From NCBI GenBank assembly GCA_021613535.1, contig CP075492.1, positions 11,346,001-11,410,000 on the forward strand: a DNA stretch of 64,000 bases, read 5' to 3'. The stretch's first letter is position 1. Each line of letters opens with the position of its first letter. Position numbers and translations under genes: made by a program. The notes beneath the pieces were generated by a model. It did no database searches, was not told the DNA's origin, and saw nothing but the letters and a program-made list of their open reading frames with translations. This DNA is from Adineta vaga. Taxonomy: Eukaryota > Rotifera. Below are positions 12,304-26,100 of the stretch, piece after piece.

Positions 12304-14007
12304 TAAGAAAAAATCTTTCGCTTTTTTTTCTTCTTTTTTTTATTTTCTCAGTTTTCTGTGATATTTTTTTTTCACCAACTTCACATTAAAAACAACAACA
12401 GTAGTAGATGTTCGTTCATTTTTTTTCTCCATTTTGTGTACATCTAATTATATTACACATTTTCTAATTGATCTCTTCCTTCTTTTTTATTTCAATAACA
12501 GTTTTCGTGTGTTCATCTTTCTCATTCAGATTGTACAAACAAAAAACGAAACGATATATATTGCTTCTATAAAAATATTTATTTCTCTCTGTGTGTGTAT
12601 GTTCAAAGGTCGATTTTCGTTCTTATTCTTCGTTTTTTTCTCACTTCTTCTTTTCTTTTTTGTCTTCTTTTGTATAGTGTGAGAGTGAAGGCGTAAACCT
12701 TGAAGAAAACATAATAGAACAATTGTGTCATTTTGTGCCTTCGCTTTTTTTTTTCATTTCAATACTTTAATTTTTGCATTGATAACAAGGTTAAGTTTAT
12801 TATGGTAAAAGAGAACAAATTTCAAGGAGATTTATTCATTTCTCGACTTAGATGGGAAAGAGAGAACAAATGAAAGGATTTTATTCAAATAATTCATTTA
12901 AGTCATCAACGATATGTCGAATTATGAAAAGAACAACTTGAGTTCATACGTAAGAATTAAGACAAATAAATATCATGGATTAATACGTGATATCTTGTTC
13001 TTTACAGAGATTATCCTTTATCATACTATATAAATACACATTGAGAAAGGAAATTCGAAGAATGTCTTCTTGATGATGTAAATGTTAAATGTTAAAAGTT
13101 AAACTATTACGTAGATCATTTTTCAAAAGTAATGTTTGTCAAAAATGACTTCACTCAATAAAGAATTTCATAACAAAAGTATTTGATCGATTTTTTTACT
13201 CTCATTTTCTTTTCTTTCTTCTTGTCGATGAACAACAAATACAGACGCGCGCATGCGCAAGAAACAAACAGATAGCAAAAACAAGAATTATACAAAAAGA
13301 AGAAGAAAGAAAAAAAACGAACAAACAATGTTTCATAACAACATCAAATTAGATAGAAGTTCATTTTCTTTCATTTCAGTATTATTATAGTTGTTGTTCT
13401 TCTAGAGAATCTACTAAAAACTGTTCCCGTAAAAAAATACAGACAGACAGGCAGGCAGGCAGAGAGAAAGGAGAACAATTGAATCAAGTACGTACATAAA
13501 ACAAAAATGATCGATATATCAATGCTCAGATTGACTTCGTCTCTCTCTCTCTACATGTGTATATTGTTTTCTTGGAAAAATTAACGTTATATACAGAACA
13601 ATAGAGAGATAGAAGAGGTTTTTTTAGACAAGGTAATCACTGCATTCGACGTCGAAAAACAAAACAGAAAACGTATACAACACCGAGCAAGTTGAGAATA
13701 CAACAATATGTACGTACGAATGAGAAAGAAAGAAAAGAACAAAGTAGGACATATACAAAATAAATCTAATTTTTATGTCATATCGACATGTTTAGTAAAA
13801 GTAAACCTATCGATATCGACTAACAATTTGATATTATAAAGAAAAAAACAAACATTAACACAATATGTGTCGTTTTTTTTCTTCAAGTCTATTTATACAT
13901 GTACATCGAAAGAGTTGAATTTTTATTTTTTATTTTTTAACAGAATGCATTCTATTCTTTATTTTTTGTTAATATATCAATAAATATATTATTGAAATAG
14001 AAATTAA
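12304..14007. other. Convergent intergenic region, NUAK / GTF3C2-like
   Basis: About 1.7 kb between two convergent genes. The first few hundred bases are T-rich and are probably NUAK 3' UTR. The rest is AT-rich with a CAGA/GCAG microsatellite at 13438-13466. No coding exon or RNA gene is recognised. Confidence 0.4.
13438..13466. repeat. CAGA/GCAG microsatellite
   Basis: A tetranucleotide run changing from ACAG units to GCAG units and then GAGA, in non-coding DNA. Confidence 0.75.
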
Positions 14008-17000
14008 TCACAAAACTTGTACACGTTGAAGACGTTGAGTTAATTTTTCCGAAAGTGTTGAATCTGATGTAGATAATCGAAATAAAAGAAAGAGACCGAC
14101 TTTGTCAGCGGAAGCAATCCAACCATGAGTACCTGGATTGGGATTAAAACGAATCTAGACAACAACAAAAAAAATAAAGAATGTCAACAATGTTTGCAAC
14201 ATGAAATTTGAATTCGAAATTGTAGTAATTACCTTACGATATGTATGCACTTTATGAGTTTCATCCTGTTGAGGATCAACATTAGTACTTGCGTATTCCT
14301 AAAATATTTTCAAATTTTAATTGATCTATTTGATATGACAATAATTTATTCTATGTCGAGAGGCGTAAGAATGTACAATGTTATTGAATTGCTAACGAAA
14401 AGATTTATTAGATTAGAATAGTTAGTATGCATTTCTAGAATATCGAATCATCATATGATCGTTTATTGATTCAATTCTTAACTAAATGATCTACTGAACT
14501 TTTAAAAATGAGACTATTCGAATTTTCATACCGTTCTTTCAATAGCAATTTGAACACAATATTGACCTCCTGGTCCTTGATTGTATTCTAAAATCAAGTA
14601 AACAATTATCCAATAGATTCATAGAATGATCAAAATATTTACGTTGTATAGAAGAAGAATCTGTAAGATTTCCAGCCTGTGCACCACCTGCACCTGTTAG
14701 ATATGTAGATAATTTTGCGACGCACTAAAATTGAATAGATATATATATATATATTATTTTCGATATCATTTCTATCTTCTTACAACACTCTGTCGAAATT
14801 TTGGATTAGTTTGAGCCCAAGTCGATGAATCTCCACGTGCAATCCAAACCGTTCCTAAATATTTACTTTGTTTTTAAACTTTTATTCTATTACAAATTCA
14901 ATTCTTTACCGTCAAGATCAGCATAACCAACTGAATCAATCCATTCAGAATAATCCGAACTAACAATTTGCCAGGCTGATAACATTGATGTTTGCATATG
15001 ATTCGAAACATGTTGACCAGGTAATAAAATCGATTGTAGCGGCACCGAAAGTAATTCATTTTGATTACTAAAATGAAACAAACAGAAAAAAAGATTAATT
15101 CTCATATCATCGATTGGTTTGACTTACTTGGGATGTGCACAACCAGCATATAATGTATCATGAAATATTGATGATGCAAATTCACTTGCATTTGACCAAT
15201 GACGATAACAAAAAATATTTTCATCTCGCGTCGTCCATACTCTATAGAAAATAGAGCATTTCTTTTCTCTTTCATCGTAAAAAATGTAATTACATACGTC
15301 CAAGATTGTTTATTTTTTAAACTGATTGCGATTAAATGTTCAGAATTTCTTAAGAATTTTACATCTTGTATCGGAGTGTCTTCAACAAAAAATCTTCTCA
15401 CAGGATAGATCAATGAACAATTCGTTGTCTAAATAACATTTTTCATCTGTGATTTTTTTTTATCTTTCATAATAAATCAACACATACTTGTTCAACTAAT
15501 GATTTTGAATTTACTTCCCACATAAGAACAAGACCATTTTCATAACCTGCACATAACTTATTTGGATTTTCATGACACCAATCCAATGCTGTACATGAAC
15601 CATATTCTGCACAACCAATACTACCATCTTTACGTCGATTTAATGGTGGAACAAGTTGAGCTCCACTATTGATTGTACATAAATTTCTTGATGCACCATG
15701 TGGAACACCGAATATCAATACAATGCCTTGACTTGTACCAATTGCTAAATAACTTAAATATGGATCATTAGCAGATGGACGATCAGGTAACCATTTTAAA
15801 CATGTCACTTGACCAAAATCTGCAGCAACAGTTACATGAAGATTTGGTACATGTAAACTTTGTCTTAAACGACCACAGTTAAGTATTAAAAGTAACGTTG
15901 AACCTGGCGGAGAACGACGATCAGGATTTGAATAATTTCCATGTAATTGATTATTAGTATCATAAGACCATTGTTCAAGTGCTAGAGCAACATATTGACT
16001 ACCGATAACATCAACAGCACGTGGTAACCACTCGATACAACGAATAGGACGGCCAACATTAAGAACAATAACATGTGAAGCAGCAAAACTATCTAACGGA
16101 TTGAGAAATCGATCGCAGGAAAGCATCTTGAATAAAGAAGAAAAAAAAGAGAAAATTAACAATTATTTTCCGTATGTATTTTACTTACTCGAACACGTAA
16201 ACAACTAGCACCATTGCTCAAACAAGCAGCTGATTCATTTTCAGGTATAAGTTGTCCTATAGTGGTTGATGGTGCTGAAAATGGTATTCGACCATTGATT
16301 GGAAATTTATATCGACCAAAAGCAGCACGAAATGCACGATCATTAACACGACATGGATCATCTAAAAGCAAAATAAATAACATATACGCGATATATTTGT
16401 TCGTTTTATTGTACCTGGAGATGTATCATGTGTATCATCATGATAAAGTTCTAAATGATCACATACAGTGCTTACAGATGAAAACGGAATGCCACAAAAT
16501 TTACATATTGCCATAACTAGAAGATAAAAATAGTTTTAGAAATAAAAAAAAAACATCAATTTATCTTACCAGGTCCAAGTGGACAATCAGTTTTCAAATG
16601 TTCTTTTAACTTTTTTAATGCTGTAAACTGTGTTTTCCCTCGACATCGATGACATAGAATGAAACCTTCTGTACGTAAACGTGCATTGATTTCTTGTTCT
16701 TGTTCTGGTAATAACGAATCAGTAGCAAATTCAATATGCTACAAAATCAAAAGATGAATATTTTAACATGAAAATCTATTTTCTTCTTACTTCTCGCATT
16801 CTTGAACGAGCAAGTTCAGCCAATTCACTACTGATATCAACACCACGTGGTGATCGCATAGTAGGATTTTTATTTTGATCATTCTAGAAATCATATACAT
16901 ATATAAACTTTGTCATTGAACGCAAATTTCTATGAATTTTATGATCTTTACTATATACTTTTTTCTCATAAAAGTAACATTTGTCATCTCATAAAATATC

Positions 17001-18447
17001 TCATTGACATTTATTAAAACACAATATTTACTTTTATCATTTGATCATTGATAATAACTGGATTATTCATTGTTGGAGTTAATGCTACACCCGTCGGATT
17101 CATTAATGGATGTTTTGCATAATTTAGTAGTGGTGCTGGACTTTCGGAGGATTTTGTTTTCGGTGGTCGACCACGTTTACGCTATACATATTCGAAATGA
17201 AGAATAGAAATAAATCATTTATTAGACTTCAAACATACTTTTGGATCATTGTCGTTTTGATCAGATTTAATAATTGGTAATGACATATGTTGATTTAACA
17301 TAGATGATTGAATACTATAAGTATCAAGTCCTCGTGGTGAAACACCTGATGTCATTGTAAGCATTTGATTCATAAGTTGTGGTGGTGCTGCTGGTGGTGT
17401 TACATCAATGGAATTTTTCTTTTTCTTCTTTTTTTTCGAATTTGGTGTTCCACCAGGTGTTGTTACAGCTGGTTTACGTGATACATCGATTTTATCTACG
17501 GATAGAGTACTACCTTCTTCCGTACCCTTGAAAGGAGAGGACAAGAATAAATAGGATCAATCGATCATTTATTTTGACTTACATGTCGAGCTAAATGTGT
17601 ACGTAATGAACTTCGATCAGCTAATTCACTTCCACACATTAAACAACGAAAAAATGCTTTTGGATATGGAGATTTTGTACATGAATTATATAAATGATAA
17701 CGTATGCCTTCTTTTGAAGCAAAATCAACTGTACAAAATGGACAAACGAAACGTCCTTCACGAAATGTTGCTTGTCGTATAACATTAAAATGTGGTAAAT
17801 CAGGATACGAGAAAAGACCTGATTGATGTCGTATATGAGACCATGCTTGTGGAATAGGGATTAATGTCAACATTTCACGATGAATTTCAGCAATGTCGTG
17901 TTGACTTTTCGTAGTTGGTTGTTGTTGCTGCGGCTGCTGTTGCTGTTGTTCTTGCTGCTGGTGTTGTTGCTGAGGTTGAGATTGATCAATATCTGTTGAT
18001 GCCACTGAGGATCTGTATCCATTGGAATTGAAGAGGATGAAGGTACAATAACAAGAGGTAATTGAGATGGTTGATCATCGGGAATTCCTTCGTCAAGTGG
18101 TTCTTCATGTGTGGGGATAGATTGTTCATCATGTACTTGTTCATCCGTTGGAAGAGCTCCAACCGATTCATCATTCGGATTCGTATCTACAGTTGTACCA
18201 CCACCAGTTGCAATTAAGTGCATTAAACCACTAGAATCGATTGCATTATGTTGCTGTTGATCATCAGTAGACCTATATAAAATATCATTAAAAGATTTAG
18301 ATAATGTGTATAACTATGTTTTCTGTCTCTTCACAAAATTATTTACCATGGCCAATCATTTGTAGATGATTCTTGTTGATTCGATGATGATTGATGTACA
18401 TCATCCACAGAAGACATATGATTTGAAGGCGAATCTGGATCAGCCAT
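14008..18447 (-). CDS. GTF3C2: C2H2 zinc-finger, AT-hook and WD40 protein, GTF3C2-like (TFIIIC110)
   Basis: About 1,075 residues over some 17 exons from 18447 down to the stop at 14010-14008. The order is an acidic N-terminus, a Gln-rich tract (near 17920-17975), two C2H2-like fingers (FVCPFC, FRCLMCG), a Lys run and an AT-hook RKRGRPPK (exon 17181-17032), two more Cys-rich fingers (FILCHRC, NICKFCG), then WD40-type repeats (large exon 16126-15488: PIRCIEWLP, VTCLKWLP, CTALDWCHENPNKLCAGY) to a tail reading RFNPNPGTHGWIAS. The WD40 half and tail resemble GTF3C2, a subunit of RNA polymerase III factor TFIIIC; that is my best assignment from memory. The zinc fingers are not something I can match to vertebrate GTF3C2. 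The frame must change between about 18075 and 17990; no clear intron explains it. The listed exon lengths sum to 2 modulo 3, agreeing with that problem. Confidence 0.6.
17918..17975 (-). repeat. CAG/CAA polyglutamine tract in GTF3C2-like gene
   Basis: On the minus strand a run of mixed CAG and CAA codons encodes a Gln-rich stretch ahead of the first zinc finger. It lies next to the unresolved frame change of this gene. Confidence 0.8.
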
Positions 18448-19487
18448 AGATTTTGTTCGTCGAGTTTTTTACAACATTTGTATTTGATGAAATTCCTAAT
18501 AAATGATTGCATAATGAATGATAGAATCGTAGAAAAATAAGATAAATCAATGTGCTCAATGTATTAGAATAATGTATCTTTATTTTCTTCTTTTCTTTTC
18601 CTTCGTCTTTTTTTAATTTCTTCTCCTTCTTTTTCTTTGCGCATAATTTTTCCGAAAATCCAGAACATAAGAGATAGAGAGAGAGAGAGAAAGAGAGAGA
18701 GAAAAAGAAGAAAGAGAAAAAAAGGAAAAAGACTCGTGTTTTCGCTTCTACTTTTTCTTCTCGTCGTTTGGTTTTTGTCCCTCTTTTTCACTCTCGTACA
18801 GATGTTAAATATCCCTTTCCTGTCTCATTGCTGACTGTCATCCTTACTATTAGTATATACTTGTTCGTTCTTCTTCACCACGGAGGAAACCAAGAGAAGG
18901 ATTGAAAATATGATTAAAAAAATCAACACGAGCGAATAAAAAAAATATCTCACTTTTTAATGTAAATCAGTGAATAAACCGACGAAAGATACAGAAGAAA
19001 AAAAGCATGAAGAAAGGGAAGAAGAGAAGCGCGTAAAGGTTATTGTTTTGCCATTTACGTTAACATTGATACTCTTTATCATAAATGACAAATATATTTA
19101 AAAAAAAAATGAGTCAATTTCTTTTTCAATAAAATTAATAATAAGTTTTTAATTGTAGAAAATTCTATCTATACCACATATTCTTAATGCATAAGTGAGT
19201 TATTTACTGATTGGCTTATTTTCAACCAATCAGATGCTTGGAATTAATAGTACACCACACCTTTCTTTTGCTTACTCAAATCTGGACTGGATTTATCGGT
19301 GCTACATAGGATTCCAGATATGAAACAAATTCTATCAGATGACTCTTACAAGTGAACCGTTTCATGAGATACATGTCAAGTTTTGTACGTAATAGAAATC
19401 AACATAATTGTAGATATTTTGTGTCGATGAATGAAGACGAATATTTTTTTTCTTAAATTCAGTTGTTAACCTTCGTTTTAGACAAAA
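18448..19487. other. Divergent intergenic region, GTF3C2-like / BTB-Kelch
   Basis: About 1 kb between two divergent genes. It carries a GA-rich purine tract at 18671-18715 and AT-rich flanks. A pyrimidine-rich acceptor ending at 19481 precedes the Kelch gene ATG by 6 nt. Promoters of both genes are expected here; I see no coding exon. Confidence 0.45.
18671..18715. repeat. GA-rich purine tract
   Basis: An interrupted (GA)n run with A-rich interruptions, strand-asymmetric (polypurine on the plus strand), between divergent genes. Confidence 0.8.
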
Positions 19488-21303
19488 ATGCATGTGCCAT
19501 ATAAATCATCTACTTCTCAAAGCGATCTTTTTCATCAAAATTTATGTGAATATCTCGATTCTGGTATATACTGTGATTTAACATTTACAGTTGGTGATAA
19601 AAACTTTCCATGTCATCGAATAATTCTCGCTAGTGCATCTGCATATTTTCAAGCTCTTCTCACACAAACATTCAAAGAAAATAGTCTCAATTCAATTGAA
19701 CTACATGATATTGATTCAGAAACATTTTCTCTTCTTCTTCATTATATTTACAGTCGCAAAATTGAGCTTGATGATAACAATGTTCAAGATTTATTAATCG
19801 CTAGTGATATGTTTCAACTTAATGAAGTTGTACATTTCTGTTGTCATTATTTATCAATTAGTTTAAATGAGAAAAATGTTGTAGATGTCTGGAAATTAGC
19901 TAATGAATTAGTATGTTTATCGTTGAAAGCTGATGCTGAACATTATTTATTAACACATTTTCGAAATTTACTTAAACTTGATATGTTGAAAACGATTCCA
20001 CGTGATTTATTGATAAAAATTATTTCAAATGATGATTTAATTGTCGATAATGAACAACAAGTATTTGAAGCAATTTTAACTTGGTATAGTAATAATATGG
20101 AACAGTCAGTTGATCAATTACTTGAAAATGTTAGATTTGAATTTATTTCCAAAGAACATCAAAATATTATTCTACAACAAATTGGAATTGTATGTTATAA
20201 AGTTCTTCGATTTTTCTATACTTTAGAAGAAAGATAGATTAGAATGGATGAGTATGTAGTTTTCTTTATTTTTTTAGACAAATCCATCCACAATACAACG
20301 AATCGAACAAAGTATTTCTCAACGTGAACGTTCAATGAATACTGGTTCAGCTCGACGTAGTTTAAAACAAATATGTTACATATTTGGTGGTTATGGTTCA
20401 TATATTCACGATATAAATTCTCATCTTTTAACATCATCCTATAGTTGTCAACTTAATACTAATGATAATTTATCATCTTATTCAATTAAAATCGAACAAA
20501 TTCATGGTGATGAAATGCGGTATGCAAGAATGCATCATCAAGTTGCCGCACTTGGTAGTTTACTTTATGTTGTCGGTGGTGAAGATGGTGAAAATATTTT
20601 TAATTCAGTTGAAATCTTTGATCCACTATCAAAAATTAATAATAAACAATGGATACAAACAAGTTCAATGATGACTCCACGTTGTAATTTTGGTCTAGTC
20701 GCTTTAGATTCGAATACATTATATGTCTTAGGTGGTCATATCGGTGCTGATATTACATCAACGATTGAAAGATTTGATTGTAAAACTAGTGTATGGACTC
20801 TATTACCATATGGACTGAAATCACCATGTTATGGTTTTGCTTGTGTATATATAAATGGATTGATCATATGTATTGGTGGTTCTTGTATATTTAACTTGCC
20901 AGTTAAAACAACAGAAATATTCAATCCAAAAACTGGTCAAAGTTATCTGTGTACAGATATGTTTGAAGCACGTACATTTTGTTCAGCCTGTCTTGATGAA
21001 GAAAGTGGAAAGGTGTTTGTTTTCGGTGGTGCCGATGTCAATGGAAATGCATTACGTTCTGCTGAAGTTTATAATACTTATCAATCTCGATGGTCTTCTT
21101 TACCACCAATGATATTCAATCGTATTAGTCCATGTGTATATCGTTTTGGATATTTGATCGTTGTTTTCGGTGGACGCACAAGTCTTCAGCAACATTCCGA
21201 GATATTGCAAACAGCTGAAATTTTCCATATACAAAAAAATATTTGGATAAGAATCAATGATATACCTCTTCATGTATACGGAGCAGCAACTATTCTTCGA
21301 TAG
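19488..21303 (+). CDS. BTB-BACK-Kelch (KLHL family) protein
   Basis: KLHL proteins usually serve as substrate adaptors of CUL3 ubiquitin ligases. Two exons, 19488-20189 and 20278-21303, give 575 residues, the common KLHL size. The BTB domain (about 20-125) shows YCDLTFTVGDK, FPCHRIILASASAYF and LLHYIYSRKIEL; the BACK domain follows (about 130-235). Exon 2 carries about six Kelch repeats, with Gly-Gly pairs at YIFGGYGS, YVVGGEDGE, YVLGGHIG, ICIGGSC, FVFGGAD and VVFGGRT. The single intron falls between the BACK and Kelch regions. An acceptor-like TTTTAG ends 6 nt before the ATG. Which KLHL member this is, and its substrate, cannot be told from the sequence. Confidence 0.92.
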
Positions 21304-21944
21304 ACATCTTATGTGTTTCTTTTTCTTACGTATACATGTAAAACAAAAAGTTTTTATTTTTTTAATGTGTAAAAACAATTCTAGTTATAAATCGAAATAG
21401 AAGAAGTATAAGTTTCTTGTTTTTGACAAAAAATATCTCATTATTTCAGATCGTTTAATATGATGAGCGTAGGAAAATGGAAAACATACTCTAACCAGAG
21501 TATACTTAGCCTGTAAGAAATCTGATAGAATTGTAACGAAACGTTGATAGATGAAGAAGAATATTCTCGCATTAATCGAAGGCAAAAGAACAGAAAGAAA
21601 AGAATGCGTATTTTGCTCGACTTTGCTCGATGGGAGAGAAGAGAACATTCTGTGTCATGTAATGTCATAGCAAATAGGTTGTAGAGTGTTTCTGATGTAT
21701 GCATTGCTTTTCTTATGGTGCGTTTTGCGTTCTTATCGAAGTGAAGGGCGATGTACCGAGTGTTAGGCTTTCTACGCGATAAATATAAAGCAAGAAATGT
21801 TTTTTTTTTGTATAGCTGTTTTTTCGCCACAGAAGCGTGCTCTTCTCCACAATGATTCAAATGCTCGAATTTTACTTGAATATAATTTTTCTTTCTTATA
21901 ACGGTATGTAGATCAATAGATCGTCCAAATACAAAAGTTTATCG
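21304..21944. other. Intergenic region between Kelch and PPP1R3 genes
   Basis: About 640 bp with no convincing exon on the plus strand. A 139-codon open frame on the minus strand is considered accidental. The region should contain the Kelch 3' UTR and the PPP1R3 promoter. Confidence 0.35.
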
Positions 21945-22933
21945 ATGAATACGTGTCCAATCTATGGTGTACCCTGCAACAATATAACAAAAATATGTTT
22001 TAATACTGCAACCATATGTGATGCTCAATTTTTTCCTGGAAAACTTTGTGTAGAAGATTTAACCAAAGACGCATCAGTGAATAGATTTAAAATAAGATCT
22101 TCATCACCACCACTGGCGATTCCTAGATTGAAATTAACTGATGAATGCAATGGCTGTAGTCCTACAACTCCAGATGAATCGATAAAAGTATTACAGCCAT
22201 CATTAACTTCAATGAAATCAATTATTGTTCCAAGTTATCAACGAAACAAGTCTCAATCCGTAAAATTAACACATATTGATCTCGTTGATTTATGCCCAAA
22301 GAAAGGCGTTCGTTTTGCAGATGATTATGGTTCAGCTTTAAATCAAATTAAATTAATTACAACTGATGAAATACCACCTATACGCAATGAAGCCTTTACA
22401 CACTTACAAATTGATAATCACGAAAATCCATCAACAACATCTCTGTCTGAACGAACAAGAGTAATTAATTATATGCAACCACAATTTAAAAATCCCGTTC
22501 ATACGTCTGGTTTTAATGATCGTCTTTCACAACAGAAGATTGTTCTTGAACAAGCAGGTAAGCTCGATCTATGTTTCACTTTTTTTGTCTCTGTAACAAA
22601 TCAATTCTAGATGCAATCGATAATCGAATATATGGAACTGTAAAATTATTTTCCTGTAGTTTACATAAACAAGTAAGAATTCATTTAACAACAGACAATT
22701 GGTTATCTTCGAGAGATTATAATGCAACTTATATTCCTAATTCTTATGATGGTACATATGATCGATTTACATTTACAATAGATATCGAACGTGATCGAAT
22801 ATGTACAGGAAATAATATTCAATTTTGTCTTTGTTACGATTCTCTCGGTGGTCCAGAATATTGGGATAATAATCATCAACAAAATTATCGATTCGATTGT
22901 TTATCAAGAACAATACCTGATTTTAGTCTTTAG
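21945..22933 (+). CDS. PPP1R3: Protein phosphatase 1 glycogen-targeting regulatory subunit (PPP1R3 family)
   Basis: Members of this family tether the PP1 catalytic subunit to glycogen, where it activates glycogen synthase. Two exons, 21945-22557 and 22611-22933, give 311 residues. Around residue 120 is KKGVRFADDYG, which contains the RVxF-type PP1-docking motif (VRF) followed by the AD typical of the family. The C-terminal half is a CBM21 carbohydrate-binding domain: GTVKLFSCSLHKQVRIHLT, then DNWLSS, YDRFTFTID and the closing EYWDNNHQQNYRFDC, the last being the family signature WDNNxxxNY. The N-terminus has no known domain. The size is in the range of the small members (PPP1R3B/C/D); which one is the orthologue is not decidable here. 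Confidence 0.9.
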
Positions 22934-23150
22934 CTCAAAGTAACGGACAGCATTTTTATCATAGAATTCCCTTCAACTCACGTGACTTTCCTCGTGATAG
23001 TTTCTAGAGCCTCATTTTATTTTTCTCTCTATTACATGTACAGATGTTAATCTTCTTTTGATTTCAAAAATATATATTGACGATGTCTTTTCTTTTTCCT
23101 ATTTTGCTTAGTATATTAAATATACAACAATGACAAAAACAAACATTGAT
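22934..23150. other. Short convergent spacer, PPP1R3 / DNAAF5
   Basis: The two stop codons are 217 bp apart and face each other, so the 3' UTRs must be short or overlap. Nothing else is visible. Confidence 0.4.
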
Positions 23151-26100
23151 TTATTTCGACTGTTCAATTCGTGCAATGAGTGTGTCACATAAATTTTGAT
23201 TACGATGTTTATGTTTAACATTACGAGTCTCATTAATGAAACTTTCTGATGCACCTTGAAGTTTTGTTGCAAATTGAATGATAGTATCTGAACAAAAAGA
23301 AAACAAAAACCATTACAAAATCTTATTCTTTCAATAGATATTTTATTTACCAAAAACTGCATTTTGTATTTGATTATTTTGATCATCCATATGTATTAAC
23401 AAAACTTTAGCAATGTCTTCTAAATGTGCACGATATAATTCAACAGTAAAATCTCCATGAAAAGCTTGAACATATGCATTTAATGTTGAACATACAGCAA
23501 GACGAATATCATCACTAACATCATCTAAGCGTTTAATTAAATCAGGATAAGCTTTATGTAAACGATCGTTGTCAATAGTACGAATAGCATCATCATTGGA
23601 AAATAATGCTTGAAGAACATAACAACTATTCATTCGTGTTAGACGATCATCATCATCTAACATTCCCAATACGGAAAGAAGAATTTCATTTGTTGATGAT
23701 GAACACTAGAGGAAAGAAAAACAGTACGAATGAAAGATCAATTAAGTAGGTAATTACAGTTAATGATTCTATAGACTTCTGATGTTATTTATAGAAAAAC
23801 AAAAAATTTTTCTATAGTCTTTAATGATATCTTACTTGTTCAAAACTAAATGAGTTTGCTTGAAAAAGCGACCAAAGTGTTGCGATCGCTGTTGCTCGTA
23901 TGGCACCTGCTGTTCGACCTGCTTTCCATTGCATATTTGGTAGAATACATTCATTAATTAATACTATTAAATGCGGAGTAATTGATGTTGTTTCTATATT
24001 TGAATCTGGTTCATCAATGAATTGAAGTAAATTTGCAATGATTAGTAGACATTGATTGCGTACTTCAGGATCACGATCCGGATTCATTATTGTACGTAAA
24101 ATGTCAACAATATCTTTTAGAAAACGTTGATTTGATGCTCCTAAAGATAAAAACTTTCTTTTCTTCCTATATTCATCTTGTCGAGTGATAATTATCGTAC
24201 CTGCTTGCATTATAAATGTTTCAAATATAAAACGATCACGAGTACTTCGTAACCAATCATTTGATGTTTGTTTTAAATCATCAAATAATTGATGAGCAAA
24301 TTTTTCATGAAGATCATTAACGGAACTACTTTGGAATGTTTTTAATGCTAAATCCTCTAATGTTTGTTTACACTAGAGAAAAAAAAGAAGATCATATGTG
24401 GAAATAAAAGATAAGAATATACTTGTTGTCGAAGTTCATCATTTTCAACAATTGATAAGAGACTTAGAACACATTTGAATATTTGATAAGCATAAGGTTC
24501 TAATTGTTGTTGACATTTATCGATTAGAAGACGACATATTCGTAAAAGTTCACTTTGAATTGGTAACTAAGAAAAGTATTTCAAATAATCAAAAATGATT
24601 TCTTTTCGCAGGAAAAAAAACGATATTTTACTTGGAAATTATCAGTATATTCAGCTTTTAGAATTGTTGCTAGTAATTGATCTAATATAGTTTGGGATTC
24701 GATAAGTTCATCCCAGGTAACACCTGTTAGAAGAGGAGCAATCAAACGAAGTAAACCTAAACTTGATGTTTGTTCAAAATGTGGTCGTAGTAGATTGAAC
24801 CAGGTTTTAATTGGAACAAAATATCCAATGTAAATTAACGATTGATTTACCTGAATAAATCGACAGAAGTTTCCATAGACATGTAATTCACTGTTTTACC
24901 TGTTGGCGAACAATAATTTCATCATCAACAATAGCTTTCGAACAAACTTGAAGTGTATCTTCCAGATGTTGAGTAATCGTTTCTTCAGCTTGCCAAGTTA
25001 GAATCGCAAGTAACTGTGCAGCTTTTATGCGTCCAGAAACAACCCAATCAGTTAGATCGTTACGAATAGCAGGAAGAATTCGAATTAAATTTCGTTTGAC
25101 TAATTCTCGACAACCAATATTTGGACGCGTTACTAAATAGAAAAGCATATGACTCTATAATTACTATTGTCCGTTAATCTTTAGAACTGTTATTATATTC
25201 TATATAAGACATCTTTTACGTACAATTCGGTGGATATTTCTTTGGAGAATGTGGAAAATTGATTTGATCTTTAAGATCTTCTTCATTTTCTTTTTCATAT
25301 TTTAAACCTAAATAACAATTCTGTATTAGATATCGTTCGCTTCGACTTTCAGCACTTACCAACATCCCACCAGAGTGAATCTGCTGCTTCACGAATTTCT
25401 TCAATCTCATCTGTATAACCGGTTAATAAAAGTGGTAACATCATATGAAAATATGAATATCGATCACGTAATTCAAGCATCCAAATACCAACAACATTAA
25501 TAACAGCAAGACGTACAGTACTTGTATGATCAAAAAATCGCTGAGCTAATGGTGATACACTTTCTTCAACAGATTTATTATTTCCATATCGAACAACATT
25601 TCCTTTTTTTTTGAAAAAAAAACAAAAACAAAAGTGATATGTCTATACAAATATTGAATCGAATTAAACACTTACCTAAAGCATTGATAGCTTCTACACG
25701 TATTTTTGCATGTTGATGTTTCATTGTTTCAATAATTGGTTTAACAAAACTTTCAGACATGAGATGAAATTTTTCATGACATTTTGCTGCAAGTTTCGAT
25801 GTTAATTCACAGCTAAGTTTTCTTACTTCAGGATATGGATCAACAATTGTTCGTTTTAATATTGTAACCCATTCATTTAAATACAAGGCTAATTTATTGC
25901 CATTCGGATAAATCCGACAAAGTTCAAATAGAATTGATACCGATTTTAGACGAATTTCTTCCGATGGTTCAATAATATCATTCATACCGAGTCGTTGTAC
26001 TAAGGCTGGTATGATTGATTGTAAAACTCTATCAATACCACTTTCATCTGTACAATATTTAGTGATGTACATAGAAATATATGTTAATGCAAGATCACGA

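Noticed and set aside
21441-21860. 139-codon minus-strand open frame between Kelch and PPP1R3
   Set aside because: No domain, no family similarity and no splicing partners; composition looks random.
25141-25154. Acceptor TATAG for a DNAAF5 exon starting at 25154
   Set aside because: It would create an in-frame stop with the preceding exon; the acceptor at 25133-25134 restores phase and the conserved family sequence.
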